Positions 25,558 through 33,373 of a stretch of DNA of 64,000 nucleotides are shown here, piece after piece. The notes under the pieces were generated by a model. That model was not told the DNA's origin, searched no databases, and worked only from the letters and a program-made list of their open reading frames with translations. Both the position numbers and the translations under genes were made by a program. The DNA comes from Natronospira sp. Lineage in GTDB: Bacteria > Pseudomonadota > Gammaproteobacteria > Natronospirales > Natronospiraceae. The stretch spans positions 1 through 64,000 of the forward strand of contig PWMQ01000034.1 in the NCBI GenBank assembly GCA_003558125.1. Direction: 5' to 3'. How positions within the stretch are numbered: the stretch's first letter is position 1; every line of letters begins with the position of its first letter.

Positions 25558-26351
25558 CCCAGAGTGACGGGCTTGCCCGGCGCATCATCCCCTGTCTCGA
25601 TGTGGATCGGGGGCGTGTGGTCAAGGGCGTACGCTTCGAGAACATTCGTGACGCCGGCGATCCGGTGGAGATTGCCCGACGCTACGACAGCGAGGGCGCG
25701 GACGAAATCACCTTTCTGGACATCTCCGCCAGCCACGAGGGCCGTGACACCATGGTGGACGTGGTGGAACAGGTGGCCGGGCAGGTCTTCATGCCGCTGA
25801 CCGTGGGCGGCGGCATCCGCGAGGCGGACGATGTCCGCCGCATGTTGCGCGCCGGCGCCGACAAGGTGGCCATCAACACCGCGGCGGTGCACCGGCCCGA
25901 ACTGGTGGCCGAGGCGGCGGAGCGCTTTGGCAGTCAGTGCATTGTCGTGGCCGTGGATGCCAAGCAGGTGTCGCAAGCAGAGGAACCCTTGCGCTGGGAG
26001 ATCTTTACCCATGGCGGACGCCGACCCACGGGCCTGGATGCCGTTGAATGGGCGCAGCGGATGGCCGAGCTGGGCGCTGGCGAACTGTTGCTCACCAGCA
26101 TGGACCGGGACGGCACCCGCTCGGGCTTCGATCTGGCGCTGACCCGCGCGGTCAGTGATGCGGTCACGATACCTGTGATTGCCTCCGGTGGTGTGGGCAG
26201 CCTGGATCACCTGGTGGACGGTTTCATCCACGGCGGTGCTGATGCCGTGCTGGCTGCCAGTATTTTTCACTTTGGCGAGTACCGCATTGGCGAGGCCCGA
26301 GAGGCGCTGGTGCGAGCAGGCATCCCCAGCCGTGAGGTGGAAGCGGCATGA
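25554..26351 (+). CDS. hisF: Imidazole glycerol phosphate synthase, cyclase subunit
   Basis: 265 aa barrel homologous to HisA. Uses ammonia from HisH to convert PRFAR to imidazole glycerol phosphate and AICAR. Catalytic Asp in [13 protein letters not shown] and in [11 protein letters not shown]; phosphate sites TVGGGIR and ASGGVG. The ATG overlaps the hisA stop (ATGA) and its own stop overlaps hisI likewise, so translation is coupled. Confidence 0.97.
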   Translation: MTQSDGLARRIIPCLDVDRGRVVKGVRFENIRDAGDPVEIARRYDSEGADEITFLDISASHEGRDTMVDVVEQVAGQVFMPLTVGGGIREADDVRRMLRAGADKVAINTAAVHRPELVAEAAERFGSQCIVVAVDAKQVSQAEEPLRWEIFTHGGRRPTGLDAVEWAQRMAELGAGELLLTSMDRDGTRSGFDLALTRAVSDAVTIPVIASGGVGSLDHLVDGFIHGGADAVLAASIFHFGEYRIGEAREALVRAGIPSREVEAA

Positions 26352-26752
26352 ACGCGCCGAGCTGGCTCGAGGCAGTAAAATTTGATGATCGCGGCCTGGT
26401 CGCGGCCATTGCCCAGGACGCCGACAGCGGCCAGGTACTGATGCTGGCCTGGATGAACCGAGAGGCACTGCTGGAAACCGTTCGCCTGGGGGAGGCGGTC
26501 TATTACTCCCGCTCCCGCCAACGTCTCTGGCACAAGGGGGAACGATCGGGCCACACCCAAACCGTAAAGGACATTCGCCTGGACTGTGACGGTGACACGG
26601 TGCTGATGCAGGTGGAACAGCACGGTGGCATTGCCTGCCACACGGGGCGGGCCCGTTGTCTTTTCCGGCGCCTGGAAGCGGGGACCTGGAAGAGTACCGA
26701 CCCGGTGCTGGCGTCGCCGGAATCCATCTATGGCGGGGACAATGACAGATGA
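26348..26752 (+). CDS. hisI: Phosphoribosyl-AMP cyclohydrolase
   Basis: 134 aa, the separate HisI. It hydrolyses the adenine ring of PR-AMP with Zn and Mg. Seen: [24 protein letters not shown], the Asp cluster in RLDCDGD and the Zn cysteines in [11 protein letters not shown]. In enterobacteria HisI is fused to HisE; here the two are distinct overlapping genes. Confidence 0.96.
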   Translation: MNAPSWLEAVKFDDRGLVAAIAQDADSGQVLMLAWMNREALLETVRLGEAVYYSRSRQRLWHKGERSGHTQTVKDIRLDCDGDTVLMQVEQHGGIACHTGRARCLFRRLEAGTWKSTDPVLASPESIYGGDNDR

Positions 26753-27081
26753 GCGATGCCGAAGGCAGTGACATCCTGGCAGCCCTGGACGCGGTCATCG
26801 AGGCCCGCCGGCAGGGGGATCCGGAATCTTCCTACGTGGCCGGCTTGCTGGCCGCGGGGCCGGCAAAGATCGGACGCAAACTGGGAGAAGAGGCCGTGGA
26901 GGCCCTGATCGCAGGGATCGAGGAAAGTCCGGATGCCCTGCGCGATGAAATCGCCGATCTCTGGTTTCACAGTCTGGTCCTGCTGGCGGCCCGTGGCCTG
27001 GACTCACGCGATGTGCTGGCCGAGCTGGAACGGCGTTTCGGCCTCTCCGGGGTCGAGGAGAAACGGCGGCGCCAAAAATGA
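26749..27081 (+). CDS. hisE: Phosphoribosyl-ATP pyrophosphatase
   Basis: 110 aa all-alpha MazG-like protein converting PR-ATP to PR-AMP. Family motif [20 protein letters not shown] continues into EAVEALIAG, then [15 protein letters not shown]. Its ATG overlaps the hisI stop. It closes the his run; tatA starts 114 bases later, a common order in this class of bacteria. Confidence 0.96.
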   Translation: MSDAEGSDILAALDAVIEARRQGDPESSYVAGLLAAGPAKIGRKLGEEAVEALIAGIEESPDALRDEIADLWFHSLVLLAARGLDSRDVLAELERRFGLSGVEEKRRRQK

Positions 27082-27194
27082 CCCAGGACAAGCCCCCACG
27101 CCGTCGGGTCGGCTACAATGTGCCCGTTGATCAAACCTGAGTGGAATTCACCCCCGACCACCCATGGTCGAGGCATTGTTCCGGGAGCATTCTT

Positions 27195-27443
27195 ATGGGC
27201 ATTGGCGGCATCGGTATCTGGCAACTTCTGATCATCCTGGCCATCGTCATCCTGCTGTTCGGCACCAAACGGCTGAGCAACCTGGGACAGGACGTGGGCA
27301 GCGCCATTCGTGGCTTCCGCTCGGCGGTCAAGGAAGAAGACAAGGATGAGGGGGAAGAAACCTCGGAGCGCCTCTCCCAGAATGAGGAGTCCGCAGACGC
27401 GGACTTTGAGCAGGATGAAAAACAAGATCAGCAGAAGCCTTGA
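27195..27443 (+). CDS. tatA: Sec-independent translocase protein TatA
   Basis: 82 aa from [10 protein letters not shown] with GGGAG upstream. One N-terminal membrane helix, the conserved FG hinge in [12 protein letters not shown], an amphipathic helix and an acidic tail. It multimerises to form the twin-arginine export pore for folded proteins. A longer frame from 27141 lacks family support. Confidence 0.94.
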   Translation: MGIGGIGIWQLLIILAIVILLFGTKRLSNLGQDVGSAIRGFRSAVKEEDKDEGEETSERLSQNEESADADFEQDEKQDQQKP

Positions 27444-27456
27444 GCCCGACTAGCTG

Positions 27457-27681
27457 ATGGGTATCTGGGAAATTCTGCTGATTGCGCTGATCGTTCTGGT
27501 GGTGGCTGGCCCGGAGCGGCTGCCGGTCATCATGCGTAATGTCGGTGGCTGGGTGGGCCGCGGCCGGGCCGCGTTGCGGGGCCTGCAATCGGAACTGGAG
27601 CGTGAAGGCGAAGAACTGCGCCGAAACGTCGAGAAGCCGCTTGGCGAAGGTAGCGAGGGTGAGGAGCAGGGGCGTGACTGA
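27457..27681 (+). CDS. tatB: Sec-independent translocase protein TatB
   Basis: 74 aa, short for TatB. GIWEILLIALIVLVVAGPERLP has the Glu in the membrane helix and the GPERLP hinge that separate TatB from TatA, followed by an amphipathic helix RNVGGWVGRGRAALRGLQ. TatB forms the substrate-receptor complex with TatC. It lies 13 bases after tatA and overlaps tatC. Confidence 0.94.
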   Translation: MGIWEILLIALIVLVVAGPERLPVIMRNVGGWVGRGRAALRGLQSELEREGEELRRNVEKPLGEGSEGEEQGRD

Positions 27682-28420
27682 ACAAACGCCGCTGATTGAT
27701 CATCTGACCGAGTTGCGCAACCGCCTGCTACGCATGATGGCGGCGGTGCTGCTGGCATTCATCGCCATAGCCCCCTTCGCCCGCCATCTCTTCACCATGC
27801 TGGCCGAGCCCCTGGCCAGACATTTGCCGGCGGAAAGCAGTCTGATCGCCACCCAGGTGGCATCCCCCTTTCTGACCCCGTTCAAGATGGCCCTGGTGGC
27901 GGCGATTTTCCTGGCCATCCCCTATCTGCTCTACCAGGTCTGGGCCTTCATCGCCCCCGGCCTTTATCAGCGTGAAAAACGGCTGGTATTCCCATTGATG
28001 GTGGCCAGCAGTCTGCTCTTCTACCTGGGCGCCGGATTCGCCTGGCTGGTGGTCTTTCCCCTGGTATTCGGCTTCTTCGTCGCCGTGGCGCCGGAAGGCG
28101 TCGCGGTCATGACCGATATACACCACTATCTGAATTTCGTGCTCAGTCTTTTCATTGCCTTCGGCCTGGCATTCCAGGTGCCGGTGGCCACCGTGCTCAT
28201 CGTCCGGGCCGGCATGACCACGCCGGCCGCGCTCAAGAAGAAACGCCCCTATGTGCTCGTGGGCGTCTTCGTCATCGGCATGCTACTGACGCCCCCCGAT
28301 GTGATCTCGCAAACCCTGCTCGCCCTGCCGGTCTATGCCCTGTTCGAGTTGGGGCTGGTGATGGCCTACTGGCTGGTACCCGGCATTCGCGAGGTGGAGG
28401 CCCAGCGCGGGGAACGCTGA
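27674..28420 (+). CDS. tatC: Sec-independent translocase protein TatC
   Basis: 248 aa from a GTG start that overlaps the end of tatB (GTGACTGA) with GAGGAGCAG upstream; a longer frame from 27539 runs through tatB and is rejected. Six membrane helices. The conserved N-terminal LIDHLTELRNRL recognises the twin-arginine signal; also PFARHLF and the PxxALFELG region. A bidirectional terminator follows. Confidence 0.96.
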   Translation: MTEQTPLIDHLTELRNRLLRMMAAVLLAFIAIAPFARHLFTMLAEPLARHLPAESSLIATQVASPFLTPFKMALVAAIFLAIPYLLYQVWAFIAPGLYQREKRLVFPLMVASSLLFYLGAGFAWLVVFPLVFGFFVAVAPEGVAVMTDIHHYLNFVLSLFIAFGLAFQVPVATVLIVRAGMTTPAALKKKRPYVLVGVFVIGMLLTPPDVISQTLLALPVYALFELGLVMAYWLVPGIREVEAQRGER

Positions 28421-28441
28421 GGCGGGACCTGGCCGCAAAAA

Positions 28442-28464
28442 AAGGGCGCCATCAAGGCGCCCTT
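28442..28464. terminator. Bidirectional terminator after tatC
   Basis: AAGGGCGCC, ATCAA, GGCGCCCTT, preceded by A7 on the plus strand; ends both tatC (+) and the small plug-like gene (-). Confidence 0.85.
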
Positions 28465-28484
28465 AAAGCATTTTAGTCTGTCGT

Positions 28485-28799
28485 TCAGCGGATTCGCGGA
28501 TCCAGATAGCGCAGGGCATCGCCGATATGGACATGGCCACTGCGTTCAATATCCTCTCGGGTATAGACCCGCAGCCCGGAAGACGTGGCGATGGTACGAC
28601 CAACCCGCACACTGTCCACATCCCGGGCAATCCGGCTGCCAGTGATCCGGACCTTACCATTCTCAACCTTGAGAGCCGCAATATCGTTCATCAGCGGCAC
28701 TTCAGCCTTCTCCTTCTCCTCGGCCTGGGCGCTGTCCAGCCCAAGCCCCAGGGCAAGAAAGACGGCAGCAACGCTGCTGATGGTGTATTTCTTCCACAT
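28485..28799 (-). CDS. Small secreted protein resembling a TonB-receptor plug segment
   Basis: 104 aa with a signal peptide (cleavage near AQA|EEKE). The mature 78 residues run RITGSRIARDVDSV, then LRVYTREDIERSGHVHIG and DALRYLDPRIR. This is the pattern of the start of a TonB-dependent receptor plug (TGSRI..., VxTREDIExSG..., DxLRxLP), but the barrel is entirely absent. The gene ends in its own terminator, so it looks complete rather than cut at random. It may be a domesticated plug fragment; the role is unknown. Confidence 0.7.
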   Translation of the reverse strand: MWKKYTISSVAAVFLALGLGLDSAQAEEKEKAEVPLMNDIAALKVENGKVRITGSRIARDVDSVRVGRTIATSSGLRVYTREDIERSGHVHIGDALRYLDPRIR

Positions 28800-29037
28800 G
28801 AGCCGAAACCTCCCGGCACCTCTGGGGCACCTCCGAATCTGCTTTCGCTGATACTTCGACCATTGACGGATTGTGGTGTTCCCGGCGTCAAAGGGCCTTT
28901 GGCCAGACCAAAAGCGTAGACTAGGATAGCCTCTGTGTCTGCCAGTCCCTTCTCCGCACCGTCGTCACTGCCGGATGGGGCGATTGGCCGGCGCCCTGTT
29001 ATGCTGTGCCTGTCAGCGGCAAAAACGTGATCAAGCG

Positions 29038-29373
29038 ATGCTGGAGAATCTGCTCAAGATGCTGGAAAGGGGCCAGGACAGCGCCATGCTGCGCTTCAGT
29101 CTCGGCAATGAGTATCTGCGCCGGGATGCGCTGCCGGAAGCGGCCCAGCATTACCAGGCCGCCCTGGAGCTGGACGCACAGTATTCTGCTGCCTGGCGGG
29201 CTTACGGCCGGACCCTGTTGCGCCTGGAACGACTGGAGGCGGCCGTGGAGGCCCTGGAACAGGGCATCCCCGTGGCCGAGGCGCGCGGAGACAAACAGGC
29301 TGCGCGGGAAATGCAGGTCTTTCTCAAGCGGGCCAGAAAGCAACTGAGTGAACGGGATCGAGACAAATCATGA
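29038..29373 (+). CDS. TPR protein
   Basis: 111 aa from MLENLLKML. An ATG 21 codons earlier would add a Cys-rich stretch without family support. Two to three tetratricopeptide units (LRFSLGNEYLRRDALPEAAQ, then AWRAYGRTLLRLERLEAAVE) form a protein-binding scaffold; it has no signal peptide. Its stop overlaps the next gene's ATG by four bases. A possible promoter TTGGCC-N17-TAGGAT precedes it near 28900-28930. Partner unknown. Confidence 0.8.
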   Translation: MLENLLKMLERGQDSAMLRFSLGNEYLRRDALPEAAQHYQAALELDAQYSAAWRAYGRTLLRLERLEAAVEALEQGIPVAEARGDKQAAREMQVFLKRARKQLSERDRDKS

Positions 29374-30104
29374 ATGACGACAATTTCCGGGAACTGACCG
29401 AAAGACAGCAGGCCCGGCAGCGCAACGACAGCAGTCTGACTCGGGAATCATGGAAGATCTTTCAGATCATGGCCGAGTTCGTGGAAGGCTTCGAGAAGCT
29501 ATCGCGAATCCGGCCATCGGTCAGTATTTTCGGGTCGGCCCGCACGCCATCGGAGGAGCCTTACTACAAACTCGCGGTGGACATCTCCCAGCAGCTCTCC
29601 GATGCCGGCTTTTCCGTGGTCACAGGTGGCGGCCCCGGGATCATGGAAGCGGCCAACCGGGGTGCTGAGGCGGGGAAATCGCCCTCCATCGGTCTCAATA
29701 TCGAACTGCCCCACGAACAGGTGGCCAATGCCCATCAGGACATTGAGCTGCATTTTCGGCATTTCTTCACCCGCAAGGTCATGTTCGTCAAGTACGCCTC
29801 CGCCTACGTAGTGCTCCCCGGCGGTTTCGGCACTCTGGACGAAATGGCAGAGATCCTGACCCTGGTCCAGACCGGCAAGACACGCCGAATTCCCATTGTC
29901 CTGGTGGGGCAGAGTTTCTGGGCGGGTCTTGTGGATTGGTTCCAGTCCCATCTTGTCGGCCAGGGAATGATTTCTCCCGAGGACATGGAACTCTTCCACG
30001 TGGTGGACAAGCCCGAGGAAGTATTGGATGTGATTTTTGACCATTACAGTACCCGCTCCTTCCAGCCGTCCGATGCGGAAGCGGATTTGATGCTGGACCT
30101 TTGA
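29370..30104 (+). CDS. LOG family protein (TIGR00730-type Rossmann fold)
   Basis: 244 aa. Contains the LOG signature PGGFGTLDEM (PGGxGTxxE) and the preceding VTGGGPGIMEAANRGA that binds nucleotide phosphates. LOG proteins are cytokinin or nucleotide 5'-monophosphate phosphoribohydrolases. In bacteria the closest enzyme work is on PpnN/YgdH, which cleaves AMP or GMP. The substrate here is open. Coupled to the TPR gene and followed by a DUF2007 gene 11 bases later. Confidence 0.9.
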   Translation: MNDDNFRELTERQQARQRNDSSLTRESWKIFQIMAEFVEGFEKLSRIRPSVSIFGSARTPSEEPYYKLAVDISQQLSDAGFSVVTGGGPGIMEAANRGAEAGKSPSIGLNIELPHEQVANAHQDIELHFRHFFTRKVMFVKYASAYVVLPGGFGTLDEMAEILTLVQTGKTRRIPIVLVGQSFWAGLVDWFQSHLVGQGMISPEDMELFHVVDKPEEVLDVIFDHYSTRSFQPSDAEADLMLDL

Positions 30105-30115
30105 TCTAAGGAGCA

Positions 30116-30370
30116 ATGGCGGCAATGAAATACAAAACCGTGAAGCAATATCGCAACAGCCTCCAGGCTGAAGTGGGAAAAGGCAGGCTGGAAGCGGAAG
30201 GCATTCCGGTGATTCTGGCTGGCGTTGGTCTGGGCCCTCTCACCGGTTTCTTCAATCCACGCAGCAATGATGTCCGCCTTCAAGTCCCCGAGGATCGGCT
30301 GGAGGAAGCGCGGGAGATCCTGGAGACCGACTTTTCCGCGGATGTGGATGAGCAATGGGATCAGCAATAG
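30116..30370 (+). CDS. DUF2007 (putative signal-transducing) protein
   Basis: 84 aa from the first ATG, or 81 from the third codon-Met (30125, MKYKTV). AAGGAG lies two bases before the first and eleven before the second, so the start is uncertain. The core (RLEAEGIPVILAG, RLQVPEDRLEEAREILE) is the DUF2007 ferredoxin-like fold found alone or fused to signalling proteins. No catalytic motif. Likely co-transcribed with the LOG gene. Confidence 0.82.
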   Translation: MAAMKYKTVKQYRNSLQAEVGKGRLEAEGIPVILAGVGLGPLTGFFNPRSNDVRLQVPEDRLEEAREILETDFSADVDEQWDQQ

Positions 30371-30407
30371 TTTTGCTTGAGCGCGTCCCCTCGAAGCTCA
30401 ATGCCGA

Positions 30408-31859
30408 TCAGCGCTGCCAGAAAGCCGGTGTCAGCAATACCAGGACGGTAAAGATCTCCAGCCGCCCCATCAGCATGGCCACGATGAGCACCCATTTGGA
30501 CAGGTCATCCAGGATGGTGAAATTGGCCGCCACATCGCCCAAGCCCGGCCCCAGGTTATTGAGGGCCGCGGCCACCGCCGAGAACGCGGTCACCTGATCC
30601 AGGCCCGTGGCCATGAGGATCAACATCATGACCACGAAAAGGGCCACATAGACAGAGAAGAACGCCCACACTGAATCCAGGACCCGCTGAGGAAGGATCC
30701 GGCGCCCCAGCTTCGCCGGAATCTCCGCATTGGGGTGGATTAGCCGGGTAATCTCCCGCGCGCCCTGGTTTACCAGCAAGCGAATACGGATCACCTTGAT
30801 CCCGCCGCCGGTGGACGCGGCGCAGGCGCCGACAAAACTACTGAATATCAGCAAAACGGGCAGGAATCCCGGCCAGGCGACGTATTCAGCGGAGGTGAAT
30901 CCTGTGGTCGTGGCGATGGAAACGGCCTGAAAGCTGCCCTTGATCAGGGCATCCAGACCGGATTCATAGACCTGGGCCAGCAGCAGATAGCCCACGACCA
31001 GACTGACCACCAGAGCCTGAATGACTAGATAGGTGCGGAATTCGGGGTCCTGGAAGTAGTGCCCCACGATCCGCCGCCGGACAGCAAGGAAATGAAGGGC
31101 GAAGTTGACCCCGGCCAAGAGCATGAAAGCCACTGCGATGAGTTCGATGGCGTGGCTGTTGAAATGCCCGATGCTGGCATCGTAGGTCGAGAATCCCCCA
31201 ATGGCGACCGTGGAATAGGCATGCCCAATGGCATCGAATGGCGTCATCCCGGCCAGCCAATAGGCCAGGGCACAGGCAGCAGTCAGGCCCAGATAGATGT
31301 ACCACAAGCCCTTGGCGGTCTCGGCAATCCGGGGCGTGAGGCGAGCCTCCTTCATGGGTCCGGTAATCTCGGCACGAAAGAGCTGCATCCCCCCCACGCC
31401 CAGCATGGGCAGGACGGCAATGGCGAGCACGATGATGCCCATGCCACCCAACCATTGGAGCTGCTGACGATAGTAGAGAATCGATTCAGGCAGATGATCC
31501 AGGCCCACAAGAATGGTGGAACCGGTGGTGGTCAGACCGGAGACCGCCTCAAAAGCGGCATCGGTAAAACTGATTTCCGGGTTTTCCGACAGCAGCAAGG
31601 GGACCGCGCCGGCCAGGCCGAGCACCAGCCAGAAGCTGGCCACGACCACAAAGCCGTCGCGGGTGCGCATGTCCCGGAATTCCCGCCGCGCCGGAAACCA
31701 CATCAGCAGGCCGGTCCCGGCGACGATCAGGAAACCGACAATGAAGGCGAAGGCGGCGCCGTCCTGATACCACCAGGAGACCCCGATGGGGGGCAGCATG
31801 GAGAGGCTGAAGGCCATCAGCAGCAAGCCGAGAATGCGCTGGATCACCTTGACATGCAT
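30408..31859 (-). CDS. trkH: Trk potassium uptake protein TrkH
   Basis: 483 aa integral membrane K+ channel subunit. The four selectivity-filter segments are visible: GLTTTGST, AIGGFSTYD, TTTGFTSA and LNNLGPGLGD. These repeats fold as four M1-P-M2 units. It works with cytoplasmic TrkA, encoded 34 bases upstream on the same strand, to import K+ driven by ATP-gated TrkA and the proton gradient, a core response to salt stress. Confidence 0.95.
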   Translation of the reverse strand: MHVKVIQRILGLLLMAFSLSMLPPIGVSWWYQDGAAFAFIVGFLIVAGTGLLMWFPARREFRDMRTRDGFVVVASFWLVLGLAGAVPLLLSENPEISFTDAAFEAVSGLTTTGSTILVGLDHLPESILYYRQQLQWLGGMGIIVLAIAVLPMLGVGGMQLFRAEITGPMKEARLTPRIAETAKGLWYIYLGLTAACALAYWLAGMTPFDAIGHAYSTVAIGGFSTYDASIGHFNSHAIELIAVAFMLLAGVNFALHFLAVRRRIVGHYFQDPEFRTYLVIQALVVSLVVGYLLLAQVYESGLDALIKGSFQAVSIATTTGFTSAEYVAWPGFLPVLLIFSSFVGACAASTGGGIKVIRIRLLVNQGAREITRLIHPNAEIPAKLGRRILPQRVLDSVWAFFSVYVALFVVMMLILMATGLDQVTAFSAVAAALNNLGPGLGDVAANFTILDDLSKWVLIVAMLMGRLEIFTVLVLLTPAFWQR

Positions 31860-31893
31860 CAGGCGCCCTCCTCCCCTGGGATGCCCCGCCCCA

Positions 31894-33270
31894 TCATATG
31901 AAGGTTACATCCACCTGAAACAGGCGCTCCACATCGGCCACATACTTGCGGTCGACGAGAAAGAGGATCACATGATCCTCGGCCTCGATCACGGTGTCGC
32001 GATGACCCATGAGCACCTCATCATCCCTGACAATGGCACCAATGGTGGTGCCGGGGGGCAGAGGAATATCCTCGATCGCCTTGCCCACGACACTGGAAGT
32101 ATTTTCATCCCCGTGAGCTACTGCCTCAATCGCCTCGGCCGCGCCTCGGCGAAGGGAATGCACGGCGACCACATCACCCCGGCGGATGTGGGCCAGCAGG
32201 GAACCGATGGTGACCTGCTGGGGTGAGATGGCGATATCGATGGCGCCGCTCTGAACCAGGTCCACATAGGAAGGCCGATTGATCAGGGCCATGGTCTTGC
32301 GGGCGCCCAGATGCTTGGCGAGCATGGAAGACAGAATATTGGCCTCCTCGGCATTGGTCACGCCGCAGAAGACATCCGTGGCCTCAATGTTCTCGTCCCT
32401 GAGCAGCTCCTCGTCAGCCGCATCGCCATGAAGAACGATGGTCTTGTCGAGCTGCTCGGACAGCTTTCGGGCCCGGTCCTTGTCCCGCTCGATCAATTTG
32501 ACGTTGTGGGTCTCTTCAAGCGCGGCTGCCAAACGCATGCCGATGTTGCCACCACCGGCAATGATGACCCGGCGGGCGGGTTTATCGAGCTTGCGGAGTT
32601 CGGAAATGACCTGGCGAATGTCTTCCCGGGCGGCGATGAAGAAGACCTCATCGTCGGCCTCGATCACGGTGTCCCCCTCGGGGATGATGGCATCCCCCTG
32701 GCGATAGATGGCTGCTACCCGGGTATCCAGATCCGGCAAGTGCTCCCGGATGGTACGCAATTCGCTGCCCACCAGTGGCCCTCCGTAATAAGCCCTGACA
32801 GCCACCAGACGGACCCGGCCCTCGGCAAAGTCCAGCACCTGCAGGGAACCGGGGTACTGGATCAATCGGCGGATATAGTCCATCACCAGCTTCTCCGGGC
32901 TGATGACAACATCCACCGGCATGGCTTCCTGCACGAACAGCCCCTCGGCCTGCACATATTCGGTGGAACGAATGCGGGCGATCTTGGTGGGGGTATGGTA
33001 GAGGGTATAGGCCACCTGACAGGCGACCATATTGGTCTCGTCGCTGTCAGTGACCGCGACAATCATCTCGGCATCATCGGCGCCGGCACGCTTGAGAACG
33101 TCGGGAAAGGAGCCGAAACCGCGAATCGTGCGAATATCGAGGCGATCCTGTAATTCCTGCAGGCGTTCACTGTCCAGGTCAACGACGGTCACATCGTTGG
33201 CCTCTTCTCTCGCCAGATGCTGCGCCACGGTGGATCCCACCTGGCCGGCCCCAAGAATAAGTATCTTCAT
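31894..33270 (-). CDS. trkA: Trk system potassium uptake protein TrkA
   Basis: 458 aa from [12 protein letters not shown]; a frame extension of 28 codons upstream crosses the heptad repeat and is rejected. It has two Rossmann RCK-N domains ([14 protein letters not shown] at residues 7-20 and [14 protein letters not shown] near 237-250), each followed by an RCK-C domain. It binds NAD(H)/ATP and gates TrkH. Operon with trkH; in many relatives trkA and trkH sit together as here. Confidence 0.96.
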   Translation of the reverse strand: MKILILGAGQVGSTVAQHLAREEANDVTVVDLDSERLQELQDRLDIRTIRGFGSFPDVLKRAGADDAEMIVAVTDSDETNMVACQVAYTLYHTPTKIARIRSTEYVQAEGLFVQEAMPVDVVISPEKLVMDYIRRLIQYPGSLQVLDFAEGRVRLVAVRAYYGGPLVGSELRTIREHLPDLDTRVAAIYRQGDAIIPEGDTVIEADDEVFFIAAREDIRQVISELRKLDKPARRVIIAGGGNIGMRLAAALEETHNVKLIERDKDRARKLSEQLDKTIVLHGDAADEELLRDENIEATDVFCGVTNAEEANILSSMLAKHLGARKTMALINRPSYVDLVQSGAIDIAISPQQVTIGSLLAHIRRGDVVAVHSLRRGAAEAIEAVAHGDENTSSVVGKAIEDIPLPPGTTIGAIVRDDEVLMGHRDTVIEAEDHVILFLVDRKYVADVERLFQVDVTFI

Positions 33271-33313
33271 GCGCTCGCAGATTACGCCTAGGGCGGGAAG
33301 GGTGCAAGATCGA

Positions 33314-33372
33314 AGTGCTGAGTGCTGAGTGCTGAGAGGGCAGTGCCTTCCCACACTCAGAACTCAGAACTC
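33314..33372. repeat. Heptanucleotide tandem repeats, facing copies
   Basis: AGTGCTG three times at 33314-33334 (plus AG), then after an 18-base spacer ACTCAGA twice plus ACTC at 33355-33371. The two blocks are imperfect inverses (TGCTGAG against CTCAGAA), so they can fold. They lie between uvrD (stop 33374) and trkA. Confidence 0.75.
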
Positions 33373-33373
33373 C

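Noticed and set aside
28857-28930. Possible tRNA or riboswitch in the gap before the TPR gene
   Set aside because: No cloverleaf or known aptamer core could be drawn; only a weak promoter-like pair was seen.
31059-31901. Plus-strand frame opposite trkH
   Set aside because: Low-complexity hydrophilic translation of an antisense membrane gene.
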